Assembly (NCBI GenBank): GCA_021432635.1 | Contig: MU270016.1 | Coordinates: 1,870,171 to 1,934,170, forward strand | Direction: 5' to 3' | From: Thozetella sp. PMI_491 | Lineage: Eukaryota; Ascomycota; Sordariomycetes; Chaetosphaeriales; Chaetosphaeriaceae | Length of the DNA stretch: 64,000 bases | Shown here: piece by piece, positions 11,778 to 22,704 of the stretch | Position numbering within the stretch: the stretch's first letter is position 1 | How the letters are laid out: the number at the start of each line of letters is the position of its first letter | Translations under genes and position numbers: made by a program | Notes under the pieces: generated by a model | What the model was told of the DNA's origin: nothing | The model's input: the letters and a program-made list of their open reading frames with translations, nothing else | Database searches by the model: none

Positions 11778-12388
11778 ACATGTGTTGGGACATAGAAGTG
11801 CACGCCTGAAAATAACAGAAACTACGGAATGAGTATTTCATCGAGACTGTGATCTTGTCCATAATTGAATCTTTCCCCGCCCTCCCAAAGAACCACCCAG
11901 GAACACCTGTGTTATGCGATTACGAAAGGAGAGGCTGACCCCGCGAGGTCCTGCAAGTCATGCCCTCCGGTGTAGCTCCCAAATTCCGATTCGCAATAGT
12001 CTACAGTATCAGTCATCAGGCGATCGAGGCTGCGCAAGATTCTGGTGCCAGTGACCAAGCTACGGTTATCTCCGCCGGTGTCAATAGCCTTCCATATATC
12101 CCTGACCCCGGGGGAGGGAGGGGGGATTTCTAGGCTGCAAGATCTTGTCCCAGAGATACGACTAGTGCTCTGAGAAATACAAGAAAAGGTAGCACCGACC
12201 AGGTACGAGGCAGATTACCCTGCATTGGCCACGTGATGTTGTGAGCTGTTTGATTTCGCAGCCACCGCGAGGCGGGGGCTCAGCTGGCAGCCTGACCTCG
12301 ACATTTCGGCAATCCCGAGCATTCTCCCCAACGTTCCGGCTAGGTATCTTACTTTCCAAACGAAATTCACTTCTACGGCACTGAGTAA
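11778..12388. other. Intergenic, no gene recognised
   Basis: This 611-base spacer before the NLR-like gene contains a short purine run near 12110-12125 (GGGGGAGGGAGGGGGG). No coding frame or clear promoter box is seen. Confidence 0.5.
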
Positions 12389-15300
12389 ATGGCGACTGAT
12401 AGCGTAGATGTCGTCAAGAAAGTATACCGCCTTCGCAGCATACCTAGTGATGTCGAGACGTGCGCCAGCGTTGCTAGCCTGGTGGCGGAATCGCTCGGCC
12501 TCCCTTCAGCTTCCGACGTGGTTGTCTCATCTCTGGCAACAACGCTAGATTACTGGGAGACTCCCTTATCCAAGGTATCTACTATACAGTTCAAGGTCGT
12601 ACCGCCGTTCCTTGGGCACCCCGTGAGCGCGAGCGAATGGTCCGTCCCACTAGAGAACGGCGGAAGCCTGATTCTTGATACACACTTCCTTGGATTCACT
12701 CCATTGAACAACGTCGCACCGGCACAACATGTCTTGGAGTACGTAATTTTTTTTCCCCAAGATTTTATTCAATAGGCTAATATTTAGCAAGCTGCATCAC
12801 AATATCTGGGCTCGGAAGCCATCCCTTTGGATCCTGGCAGCCACGGGGCCCAGACAAGAGCTTCCTATGGCTTCGAGATGAACTGCCCGTCAGCGCCCCC
12901 GGAACTCGGGTAATTATCTACGGCTACGATTCCTCTCTTATAGAGAGCAATTCATTTCAATCTATCAACGACATCGCTAGGGGGTTGCTCGAACAGTTGC
13001 GTGCGAGCGGTTGCCACAAAGCATCGGCAAAGGACCTCATATTTCTCGCCCACAGCCTGGGAGGGATCGTGCTCAAAGACACTCTTGTCCAGATTGCTGG
13101 AACCCAAAATAATCTAGACCACTCACTCATCGATAAGATCCGTGGAGCTGTCATGTTTGGAGTTCCAAGTCTCGGAATGGAGCAGTCTTTTCTGCTGTCC
13201 ATGGTGGAAGGCCAAGCGAACGAAACTCTAGTCGAGGATCTCTCAAGAGACTCATCTTATCTCCGGAATCTTGACAAATCCTACCAAGGGATCGCCAAGC
13301 TTCGAGAGCTTCAGATTCACTATGCTTATGAGACTCGATCCTCGCCGACAGTTCAGGTAATATACCATGTCGTCCCGAACCGACTATCTCTAATCAGAAT
13401 CACAGCTTGGAGCGGACGGCATCTGGACTCGAGATGGGCCCGAGGAAATACTAGTCAATCGAAACTCTGCCACTGCACGAAATATAACCCATGACCCAGC
13501 ATTGACATTTCCCGTCGATGGAAACCACTCAGATATAGTCAAGTTCACCCGGGGGCATCATGACCTCCGGGTGGTGCTTTCAAAAATCAATCTGATGAGC
13601 AGTTATCAACATAAAATGGGCAATGAAATGACGTCTCCTTCGCAATCTAGTAATCCATCAGCCGAAAATGGACATTCCGAAACCGAAGTAGCAGCGGGAA
13701 ACATCATCTATAGGGTTGAAGATATTATTAATTCATTGGAGCGCAAGGTGAAAGGTAGAGTGCCGCAATAAACGTACAAGCTGTCAGTAGACTCTAACTC
13801 GCTCTAGACTTTATCCACTCTTTGCATGCGCCCGAATTGGACTCACGCGCAGCCGAAATTGAGGATCGATTTGAGCACACTCTCGAATGGGTGTTTGAGC
13901 TTCCAGTTTTCACTGGCTGGTTGCAGCACGGGACCGGAATCTTCTGGATCAGCGGGAAGCCAGGCTCTGGTAAATCAACTTTGATGAAACTTATATCCCA
14001 GAGCCAGAGAACTTGGCACTTGCTCCACAGCTTTGACAGAGAATCCGAGGAAATTTCAGCCGGCTTCTTTTTCCACTTCCGAGGAACCGTCATGCAGAAG
14101 TCATTCGAAGGAGTCTTGCGCAGCCTTCTCAAACAGATACTTGAGCAATTCCTTCAACGTCCAGCCTGTCACCAGATTCTATCGGAGCTTCAACTTGCAG
14201 GCTTCCTCGAAAAGCAATGTACGACGCCTTCCCAGCTAGAAAAATGCCTTATGATGGTCTTGAAGCAGCGGAGATGCAGGCTCGATCTTTTTCTCCTTTT
14301 TGATGCCCTTGACGAGTTTGACGGCCACCATAATCTCATATGCTCATTCCTCACCCAACTTGTGAATATTCCACCGGATTCTTTCACAACAGTCAAAGTC
14401 TGCTTTTCGAGTCGGCCTTGGCAGATTTTCCAAAAAGAATTTGGCCAGCATCCGGGATTCCGGATCCAGGACCACACGCAAAACGACATTCGAGACTACT
14501 GTCTGGGTGCACTGTCAGATCTAAGCGAAGACATCCCTTGCATCTTGGAGTTGGTTCCAAATATAGTACATCGTGCAGCAGGAGTCTTCTTGTGGGTTAG
14601 ATTAGTGCTTGCTCAACTTTCTGATGCTGCCTCAACAACCCAGGACCCATCCCTACCAGATCTGCAGAATATCATCGACTCACTACCGACAGAGCTGAAT
14701 GACTTCTATGATTTTATCATCCAGAGGATCCCACGTTCTCAGCGCTGGTCAACATATGCCCTTCTAGAGCTCACCATTCGCAATGATGATTCCGACGAAA
14801 GACTCCTCCCGAACATAATTCTGGCGGTAGTGGTATCAGGTTGCTCTCGATTCGACGAGGCATGCGATAATATAAATCTTTTTTGTTCCCAGCGTCGAGA
14901 TGATGGACTCTCGGACAAGCAACTCATAGCAAGATGGAGTGGCGGGCTAGTTGAAGTCCTAGCCGGAATCAGCGGAGATGAGCCCAGCACTAGACAGGAC
15001 AAATTTTCTTGGATCCGCCGCAACCCAAAAGCCAGGTTGGTCGCTCGAAATACTATCCAACTGATGCACCAGACGGTCTACGAGTTTGCAACAAGCACTA
15101 GATTTAAGCAGCGGGTCCTTGGCGACCTTGGCAAGATTACTCACGAGAACGGGCACTCGTTCCATGCGAAATGGCAAATACTGGAGCCAATGTGTCTCAG
15201 GGACAACATCCTTAAGTCCTCATCATCTTTATTGGGTAAATACTATCCAAATCATACGTATTCGAGCTTTCGTCGGCATGCCTTCAAAGCAGAACTCACG

Positions 15301-16191
15301 ACTGGCAGAAGCCAGAAAGAATTTCTAGAGAGCATGCCTACCGCCGCCAAGATAGCGCTTTCAGAGGGCGCTAGAACGCCTAGAACTGAGTCGAGCCTAG
15401 AATTGGCGGCATACACTGGACTGCGGCTATACATTCGCGATGCTGTCGCAGATGACCCGGAAATACTCAGGAAATCAAGATCTCAATTCTTCACTACCAA
15501 TTACTCTGGTTTCTCATTTCCATGGGAGCTTTACGCTTTCACTGAATTTATGTTGAACAACGGATTTACGCTGCACGAAGGTATCAACATCTTTGCACCA
15601 CTATTACAAGACTTTTGGTGGCTGTATCTATCAAATATTCCATTTTCGAAGATGAGGTCCCGATCCATGGTAGGTATCTTGTTACTTGAAAGAGGACTAG
15701 ATGCTCAGAGGAACATCACGCTGCTGCCAACAGGATACAAAACACTCCGTCACCTAACGAATGATTTGGCTTACTACAACGCTCTCCACCTGGCGCCAAC
15801 TCAGGTAGCCGTACGACTCTTGCAAAAAGGAATCGATCCAAATATAAAGGATTCTAAAGGTCAAACTCCTCTCGATTGGATACTAGGATTCTTAGCACTT
15901 GAAAAAGGAGGACACTTTCCGGACTGGTTGTCAGAAAAAGCAGCAATCCTTGTAGATGCAGGCGGGCACACAGCAAAAACAACAACGGCCGAGTGGAATA
16001 CGGCCTTACCCAAACTAGCTAAGCTGAGGAGAGCTCAAGGCATCGGCTTCCTTGACCAAAAGTTTAGGCAGTGGAAGCAAGAAGGGTTCATACGACGTGC
16101 GTTAATCCCTCAGCTTATAGGACAAAATATCCAGGTTGCATCTACAGACGCATGGCTGCGGGTTAAGTTCATGTATTATAGGCTTTCTTAA
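12389..16191 (+). CDS. NLR-like protein: alpha/beta-hydrolase effector plus NACHT NTPase
   Basis: Exons: 12389-12738, 12792-13356, 13406-13754, 13808-16191, giving 1215 residues. Introns of 48-53 bases have CTAAT/CTAAC branch sites. Residues 1-116 are a typical N-terminal cap of fungal NLRs. Residues 117-300 form a lipase/esterase-like alpha/beta-hydrolase of the SesB type, with the ISGLGSHPFGSW start and the nucleophile elbow AHSLGG (Ser205). The NACHT domain follows: P-loop GKPGSGKST (471-479) and Walker B LFLLFDALDEFDG (about 582-594). The C-terminus is mostly alpha-helical with one recognisable ankyrin-like unit (NALHLAPTQVAVRLLQKG...GQTPLDW) rather than a long repeat array. Such proteins act in fungal non-self recognition and programmed cell death; the hydrolase would be the effector. 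No frameshift or stop breaks it, so it may be functional. Confidence 0.88.
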
Positions 16192-16766
16192 TTCAGTTAA
16201 CTAAATACTCTATGCCCTAATCTAGATCTTCAGCATGGACTACGCTGAAACTCAAGGGTTAGGTGCTTTTATAAATTACTAGCACCAGACTAGGTTAGCA
16301 CCATATTCAGCAAAGAGTGGTGTGGAGTTAGGTGTAAATGTCAAGGCGGCATGTAAAGAAGATAGGAATGTGTACGAGCTGCGAGGTATCATGAACCGAT
16401 ATCTCAATCTATTCAAGGCTATACACGCAGCTCGTAACTTGTCTACTTTCTGCGAGTTTAGCTTAGCCTAGATATACCTAAGTAAATTTAGCTGCATTGA
16501 TACGGCTTGAATGTCTGTAAGAACTACAACTATAGAAGACGCTGGGGTATATTTGCCATAAAAGCTGTGACATAGCTATTTGCATGACTTCTAAGCTATT
16601 GCCACCTCTTAACAGCCAATAGGAAAGCTGAAGCTACCTCGCAAGCCGGTCTGATAGCCCACAGCAACCCTTTTAGGCATGGTCTATAGTTGCTGTAAAA
16701 AGATCTTCGGACGCAGCAGACCTCCTAACTACTAGCTACCGTAGCTTTTAGATCATGATTCTTCCA
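16192..16766. other. AT-rich intergenic tract rich in TpA
   Basis: Sequence after the NLR gene is markedly richer in A/T and in TA dinucleotides (for example 16440-16500) than the coding neighbourhood. It has no protein resemblance. It may be eroded transposon sequence changed by repeat-induced point mutation, which cannot be proven from one copy. Confidence 0.4.
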
Positions 16767-17247
16767 TCAACAGGTATAAGCCACACTCTCCACCTTGGCC
16801 TGGTTTCCTCGGAAAATGCCGCTGGTATAGCAAGCAGCCCCACTGCTTGGGCCCAAGATTATAAGACCAACGGAACCTATGCAATCTAGGGAGTCGTATC
16901 CAGTGATGGTACAGCCTCCAGTAACCTACAACACAGAGGTGAGCGTTGTCCATTTCCCCTCATAGGCGGGAGGAATGTAAATACCTGGTCGGAGGAACTC
17001 GGGCCGCCTATATGAAATGATTCTGCCGGATTGGTGAGATTATGGCATTCGCCATCCTCTGCGATGATGTTGGCGGAGAGAGTGGACGAAGAGCAGCTGC
17101 TGTCACCGTCGGGATAATACTCGAACTCAATCTTTATGGCAACTGAGGAAATGGCGGAAAGGACGAGGAACCCGAGACTCTACCCAAGTTTAGATATTGC
17201 TAGTATGATATCATTTGCTCCACATATATCACCTTGATTGGGTGCAT
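16767..17247 (-). CDS. Small secreted six-cysteine protein (effector-like), three exons
   Basis: No single open frame shows this gene. Exons: 17247-17233 (15 bases, five codons), 17179-16985, 16925-16767; introns of 53 and 59 bases, donors GTGATA and GTATTT, acceptors GGGTAG and TTGTAG, all phase 0. The joined product has 122 residues and starts with a textbook signal peptide: MHPIK, then SLGFLVLSAISSVA, with cleavage expected after Ala19. The mature part of about 103 residues has six cysteines (SSC, GEC, GGC, SLDC, GAAC, and the C-terminal YTC), which could form three disulfides, and it is rich in Ser and Gly. The in-frame TAG just before exon 2 is explained as part of the acceptor. The family is not recognised. 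Its place beside an NLR gene and a mobile element in AT-rich DNA is typical of accessory secreted proteins. Expression is unproven. Confidence 0.62.
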
Positions 17248-18125
17248 CTTGACTGCGTGCTGTTATAGAAGTTCGCGAGTATGTCGGTATCTTGGCCGTT
17301 CGTTTGGAATATGATGTGACAACTAGGACTAGAGCGAACGTGCGAGCCGCTGTATCTTATACTCGCACAAGGCTTAGCCATCGCGAGATACGGAGGTTGC
17401 AGATCTTTCCACTCTATTTCTCGCACTTTCCCCGCCATTTGGGAACAACGTAGCAATCCCTCGTATTCATAAATAAGAAAACCTCAACACGTGGACATGC
17501 TTCTCTACCGTACATATAACTGCAAAGGCGGAGTTAAGGACTCCGTGCATGGGACTTGGCAAGATTAATGTTCACATATAATTGCCCAAAGCTTGGGAGT
17601 CAGCTCCTCGAATCTAGCGATTGTGGGAGAGGAGAAAGATCATCGACTCTCTATCCTTGTCGGGGAGTATAACAAATATTGCTGCCAACGCAGCCAGCTG
17701 GCAAATAGATCCTCGCCTGAGGGAATATATGTTCTAGAATCGTAGATTTCCTAAGAATACATGTAATAGCATCAAGGTTTGAGGCAAAATAGCCTAAGAT
17801 CTGGGTGCCCCTTGATTTACATATCTTATTTATCTGATGATGACGTCATCTCTAAGTGCCTAGCCAACGCCTGTGAGGCGACTGAGGGAGGGGCTCGGCT
17901 GGCAAAGCGCATGTTGGGCTAAGATTCTAATCCAGAAGTTAGTCACTATATTCGCCGAGACGGCTGGGTTCCACGAGTGGAACTGCGCGACTATGATACC
18001 GAATTTGGTCTCAACTGTCGAGCATGTGTCACCCGTAACGACAAGGTACCACTTGTTGCAGTTGGCCGGGATGCCTGACTGCGTCGGCCCGGGGGCCCAG
18101 GCTCAACCCTTATTCGACTACCCCA

Positions 18126-18284
18126 GTAACGTAGCCCATCGCCTAATGGGATAGATCACCTAGTGAAACACCGGACCGTATCAGACCGTTACACCTTATT
18201 ACATAAGCGTATCGGTCCGCGACGGTCTGGAACGGCCCGGTGTCTCACTAAGTGATCTGGCTAATAGGTGATGGATCACGTTAC
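18126..18284. mobile_element. MITE-like foldback element, about 159 bases
   Basis: The left arm starts GTAACGT at 18126 and the right arm ends ACGTTAC at 18284. Reading inward, the arms pair for about 65 bases each, through GATCACCTAGTGAAACACCGG on the left and the complement of CCGGTGTCTCACTAAGTGATC on the right, then CAGACCGT. In the best 26-base block there are three mismatches, all transitions (C/T or A/G). The centre near 18205 is AT-rich. TA dinucleotides lie just inside both ends (18127-18128 and 18282-18283), compatible with a Tc1/mariner-type TA duplication, but the true ends are uncertain. It encodes nothing, so it would be a non-autonomous element. Confidence 0.65.
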
Positions 18285-18749
18285 AACTCAAGGATAGCTT
18301 CTTGCCAGGAATACCAGAATACTAGAGTCGAAGTTGCATGTCCCATCGGTCAGCATGGGAATCAAAGTCATGTTTAAGTAAGAAAATATGACAAATCTTT
18401 ATTTTTATACGCTTCTACGTAGGAATTGTAGAAACATTGCAAAGAGTAATGCAACAAGTACCAATATAAGCCTCATTGCTACCTTACCAGGGGGCAATCC
18501 TACCGCGCATAATAACAATACGTGCGGAACTATGCCCTCGAGGTCCTCTAGCCTCCAAAATGCGGAATAGGAACCAATAGCTCGGCAATAATACAAGTAA
18601 CCACCATACGAGCCTAGCTATGGAATGTAGAAACCACCCATTACGAAAATATTGTCAGCATGATTACACAATACGCGTTATTGCCGCGATGTTACCATTA
18701 GGTAGTCCTCGAAGAAAGAAAATCATCGGCAGAGCTTCTTCACGTAAAG

Positions 18750-18757
18750 TATATAAG
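18750..18757 (+). promoter_or_regulatory. TATA-like box of the GH93-like gene
   Basis: TATATAAG lies 106 bases before the start codon at 18856 and is the best TATA match in this region. Confidence 0.45.
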
Positions 18758-18855
18758 TTGATGTACCTAAACGTACCCCCTTCTCTCATTTCAGCAGCAA
18801 TCTGCAACAGACAGTTGTCCAGCTACATTCACGTTTCATTATATATTCGTTCACA

Positions 18856-19926
18856 ATGGGTGCTACTAGTCTTTTCCTCCTCTCGCTGTCCGTTTGCACG
18901 GCTTTCTTTACCCAGACTGCCGTTGCCGCCCCTCATGAGGCTGTCGTCAAGCGTGCAGTGTCTCGTGACGGCGAGCCCGGTCTAATTGGCGGCGGCACTT
19001 ACCCGCGAACTGCCTGGCTCCACGACGGGTCTCTCTTGTCCTGTCGCACTTCTTTCCAATCTGGCACCACTATCCTTGATGTGGCTAGGTCTGTAAACGG
19101 TGGTTGGGACTGGACCCAGGTCGGCTCGGTTACCAACGCCCCAACCGCAACCCGGGATCTTGACAACTGTTTTCTCCATCAGATCCCCAGCGGCCGCATT
19201 CTTGCCGCATTCCGCAACCATGACCGTCAAACTACTACTGGCCCTTATACATACTACCGCATCACTGTTTGCTATTCTGACGATAACGGAGCGACCTGGC
19301 ACTACCTTTCTCAAGCCGCCGTTAGTGGAACTCCTAATCTGGGCATCTGGGAACCATTCATGATGGATGCCCAGGATGGGTCGCTCATGCTTTTCTACTC
19401 ACGAGAGACGAACACCAACGGCTCTGATCAAGACAGCATTATGGTCCGCAGTTCTGACGGCGGTGCGATCTGGACGAGCGACCAGACTATCACCGGTGGG
19501 GACAGGACCGCCCGCGACGGTATGCTCGGTGTTGTACGTACTGGAGGAAGTAACCTGCTCGCCGTCTTCGAGAGTTTGAACCCCGACACTGGCATCACTT
19601 CTGTAACCTCCTCTGATGATGGCAAGACCTGGGGCAACCGCCGAACCGTTTTTAGGAGCACCGTGAGTGGCGCTTTTAACAGTGCACCGCAAGTTACGCT
19701 CATCGGGAACAAGCTCGTTGCTAGCTTCCAGACAAACGAGGACACTCTAAGCCGAACCGATGTCAAGGTCGTTACTAGTACAGACGGAGGTGCAAGCTGG
19801 GGCGAAAAGACGACGGTGCTAAACGCTTGTAATTGGGCCGGCATCGTCACCCAGGATAGCGCTCACGTTCTTGTGGCATGCGAGTCAGGTGGTAGTTCAC
19901 TGGCGCAGACAATGAATGTCTCTTGA
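18856..19926 (+). CDS. Secreted sialidase-fold glycosidase, GH93-like (exo-arabinanase type)
   Basis: A single exon of 356 residues. The N-terminus is a signal peptide (hydrophobic to about Ala25), followed by a KR dibasic site at 32-33 that may be a Kex2 site. The mature part is a beta-propeller with Asp-box type repeats: SVNGGWDW, SDDNGATWHY, SSDGGAIW, SSDDGKTWG and STDGGASWGEK. Glu166 in NLGIWEPFM and Glu239 in LLAVFESLNP have the spacing of the catalytic glutamates known from Fusarium GH93 exo-1,5-alpha-L-arabinanase (Glu170 and Glu242 as I recall). Length matches GH93 (about 350-380). It should be secreted and act on arabinan side chains of plant pectin; a GH33-type sialidase is the alternative but its Arg triad is not evident. 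Confidence 0.8.
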   Translation: MGATSLFLLSLSVCTAFFTQTAVAAPHEAVVKRAVSRDGEPGLIGGGTYPRTAWLHDGSLLSCRTSFQSGTTILDVARSVNGGWDWTQVGSVTNAPTATRDLDNCFLHQIPSGRILAAFRNHDRQTTTGPYTYYRITVCYSDDNGATWHYLSQAAVSGTPNLGIWEPFMMDAQDGSLMLFYSRETNTNGSDQDSIMVRSSDGGAIWTSDQTITGGDRTARDGMLGVVRTGGSNLLAVFESLNPDTGITSVTSSDDGKTWGNRRTVFRSTVSGAFNSAPQVTLIGNKLVASFQTNEDTLSRTDVKVVTSTDGGASWGEKTTVLNACNWAGIVTQDSAHVLVACESGGSSLAQTMNVS

Positions 19927-21123
19927 TCTTGTATGAAGGAGAGAGCTTTCACACCTAAACGCCTCGCGGTTTTCATTATACAACGTTCTTATCACGCATT
20001 GCCCTCTTCCTTTCAACAGAAGCATTTTTAAGGCCCAGCCTACAATTATCTTAGTTTGAACGAGTAAATAACAATCATAGCAAATACAACCGTCAATCTT
20101 ATACTACACTGAAAGTCCAGCATTTAACTTGCAGCTAGCAGGTCCCACAAACTTGTTCCGACCTAGATCTTGAATGTCGAAATAGTTCCTCGAGTTTCAC
20201 CGAGGCTCCATACTTTGTTTTCAAGGAAAACATTATATCGGGATTTCTGGCGTTGGAGAATTTGAAACTTTCGAGAGAATCAAGAAGAATATTATTGGAC
20301 CAGGAATCCCAACGTAAAGAACCTGCCCAGCCAACCCAAGATCATGACTGAAAATTGCCACGTCTAGGGAATTCAGCTTCGAGGGACCATAACATGGCCA
20401 TCGCAAAAGTGATGTTTGGTCCTTGAATCGCTAGAATAGCTGACTTGAAGTCGCATATCTGTAAAGGATTTCCGTAAAAGTGTCGAATCCCTGGCATACG
20501 TCACTCTAAAGCATTTAGAACACCCTGTATTGCATTCAAAGCGTCTGATTCATAGGTGAGCCTTTTGTGTGTATACCCTTTGGAGATGATCAAAAAGATC
20601 AGGTAGTCCTTCCTCAATCTTGTTTAGAAACCCATGGTTCAGGATACACTCTTGAAATCGTTGCTTATCCTACAGAGAGCGCATCAACTCTTAACGAGTC
20701 TCTTCGGAAGCAATCTCCCGCCGTCGCCCATCACTACATGTATGCAACTAATCGTTTGGCCCGGCGGAGATCGGAAGGGTAAGGGAATGCGAAGCCGACG
20801 TCGACCGTTTTATAACCGGCTCATCGTTGTTCACTATTGGTATTACTCCACACAGCTGCAGGTCTAGCTCTAGATATGCATCGGATGTTTTTCTTAGGGT
20901 TACTCTTGTCCGCTTATGGATTTTTGGGCCAGGATTCAGTGGAACTCACTGAAGACTACTTCGGTCCAGTGGTTCCTATCTTTAAACCCCACACGGATCA
21001 CCAGAGACAGACTACCTACTTATATGCATTAGTAGCCGGCGATGACAAAGGTGGCTCGGGAGAGTGGCGCCTTGTGAATAATACGGCTTGATTTCAGTGC
21101 TGTTTGTCGTAACTGTCGTTGTG
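19927..21123. other. Intergenic, mostly AT-rich
   Basis: These 1.2 kb hold the 3' region of the GH93-like gene and the upstream region of the asparaginase gene. The only item of note is a short frame with a hydrophobic N-terminus (20876-21091), listed separately. Confidence 0.5.
20876..21091 (+). CDS. Possible small secreted peptide, weak candidate
   Basis: A frame of 71 residues starts MHRMFFLGLLLSAYGFLGQ, which would serve as a signal peptide, followed by an acidic then polar stretch ending EWRLVNNTA. It has no cysteines, no repeats and no recognised family. It stops only 33 bases before the asparaginase start codon, so it could instead be 5' leader of that gene. Signal-like runs arise by chance, so this is tentative. 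Confidence 0.15.
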   Translation: MHRMFFLGLLLSAYGFLGQDSVELTEDYFGPVVPIFKPHTDHQRQTTYLYALVAGDDKGGSGEWRLVNNTA

Positions 21124-22355
21124 ATGAGTGCCTTCCGCTATTGCATCTCAATTTTGCTGGTAGGTACGCTCGCGGCCGCCGCAGCACTCCCGCGTCGGTG
21201 TGGGAACACGACTTCCAGTTCTCGACTTGGCCTTGAATGGAACACTGTCTGGCCGGAGACGAACACCACCCTGCCTAAAATTCTGATTCTCTTCACCGGA
21301 GGAACCATTGTGGGTGGCTCCGCCTATAGCGGTCTGGACGATACGCAATATGGCCAGCTGCAAATCACGGCGGAGGCGTTGATTGAGAGGGACCCTTACC
21401 TTCCCACCGTCGCGCAGCTCGCCGTCTCCAACTGGACAACGGAAAGCGACGGATCTACAGGGACAAACGACGCATTGGTCATGAACATGACGCGTTTTGC
21501 GCATGACGCGCTGTGCTCTCCAGATAGCGATATCGTTGGGGCCGTATTCACACACGGGACAAACTCACTCGAGGAGACAGCGTTCCTGATGGATTTGCTG
21601 GTGAACTGCGGGAAGCCTGTGGTTGGGGTCGGCGCCATGCGTCCATACACCGACCTGTCATATGATGGCGATGCAAACTTCTTCCAGGCTGTGGCACTAG
21701 CCGCCAACGAAGACGCGAAGAACAGAGGCGCGTTGGTCGCTTTCAACGACCGTATTTTGCCGGGCTTCTGGATCACCAAGTTTACCCCTAACGTCCCTGA
21801 CGCTTTCGGCGTCACTGCATACGGCGAGTTAGGGGCTTTCTTGAACAACCTACCTTATTTCTACAATACGTAGGCTACCCCTCCCAAAGAAATCGAGCGT
21901 TACTAATACACAAGTCTAGCCCATCTGTTCCGTATCAGAAGCATGAGTTCAATATTTCGGAGGTCTCCTTGGACGTATCTTATCCGGCTCTGCCAAAAGT
22001 CGACATCCTATATTCAGCACGCCAGTTTGATGGACAGCTAGTTTTGGACTGCATCAAGAATGGAGCAAGGGGCGTCGTCATAGCGGGCACTGGTAACGGA
22101 GGATTACCCAACGGCAGCGACCAAGTAGCACAGGCCCTGAAGATAGGCCTGCAAATTGTTGTTGGCACGCGTTCGCCTTATGGTGCAAGCACGCCATCGC
22201 GAGAACCGACGTATGCAAAGAGTGGCTACGTGCATATAATCCAGGCCAGGATTATGCTGCAGTTAGCCCTTGCCAGTGGATTCAATATGAATCAAACTAT
22301 TGACCTCTTTGAGGGAAGCCTCAGGAAGGCGATCAGCCAACCTTTTGAGTATTGA
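21124..22355 (+). CDS. Secreted type II L-asparaginase
   Basis: Exons: 21124-21869 and 21920-22355, giving 393 residues; the 50-base intron has a perfect TACTAATA branch site. A signal peptide (MSAFRYCISILLVGTLAAAA) precedes a processed N-terminus. The family motifs are present: TGGTIVGG (58-65, catalytic Thr), HGTNSLEETAF (144-154), VVGVGAMRPYT (166-176), and SYDGDANF. In the second motif the usual Asp of HGTD is Asn147; this Asp contacts the substrate in bacterial type II enzymes, so activity or specificity may be changed. C-terminal motifs GVVIAGTGNGGLPN and VVGTRSPYG are intact. The enzyme would hydrolyse extracellular asparagine to aspartate and ammonia. Several N-glycosylation sites support secretion. 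It converges on the tyrosinase gene. Confidence 0.92.
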
Positions 22356-22704
22356 AAGTAGGGTAGTTTGCGATACTCGATCGTTGTTCTACATTTTTGG
22401 CGACGCCTAGTCATAAAAGCAAATAGACCGAGGTGGCTTTCTAACATATCATTGATTGCATGATGTCAATAAGACAAGTGTGCGTGCGTGCACAAATCTG
22501 TACAAAAGAGTGAAGGTTTATTACAAGTCATTAGACTCGGATTATAGTAAAGAGCGTCACTGCAGCAGCGTGACCCTCGTCAAGGCGCCGCGGTTAGGCA
22601 CTGAACGAAAGAAAACGAATGGCCTTGTAAGCATAGTCTCCCCCGCGGCCAACTCCGGTCGTAAATGTGAACATCAGCCATGTCCTGTCCCTCTCCATGG
22701 TCGC
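22356..22704. other. Convergent 3' spacer
   Basis: These 349 bases lie between the stop codons of asparaginase and tyrosinase. They should contain both polyadenylation regions. No other feature is seen. Confidence 0.5.

Larger units (their letters stand above)
17248..18855. other. AT-rich intergenic region with a foldback element
   Basis: These 1.6 kb lie between the two divergently transcribed genes for secreted proteins. Apart from the inverted-repeat element at 18126-18284 and a TATA-like box near 18750, nothing coding is convincing; the short frame at 18388-18570 has no family resemblance. Confidence 0.5.

Noticed and set aside
17180..17187. In-frame TAG before exon 2 of the six-cysteine gene taken as a pseudogene stop
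   Set aside because: The TAG is better read as the AG acceptor of a 53-base intron, since the five-codon upstream exon completes a signal peptide in frame.
18388..18570. 60-residue frame in AT-rich DNA
   Set aside because: Asn/Ser/Thr-rich chance translation without signal peptide or cysteines.
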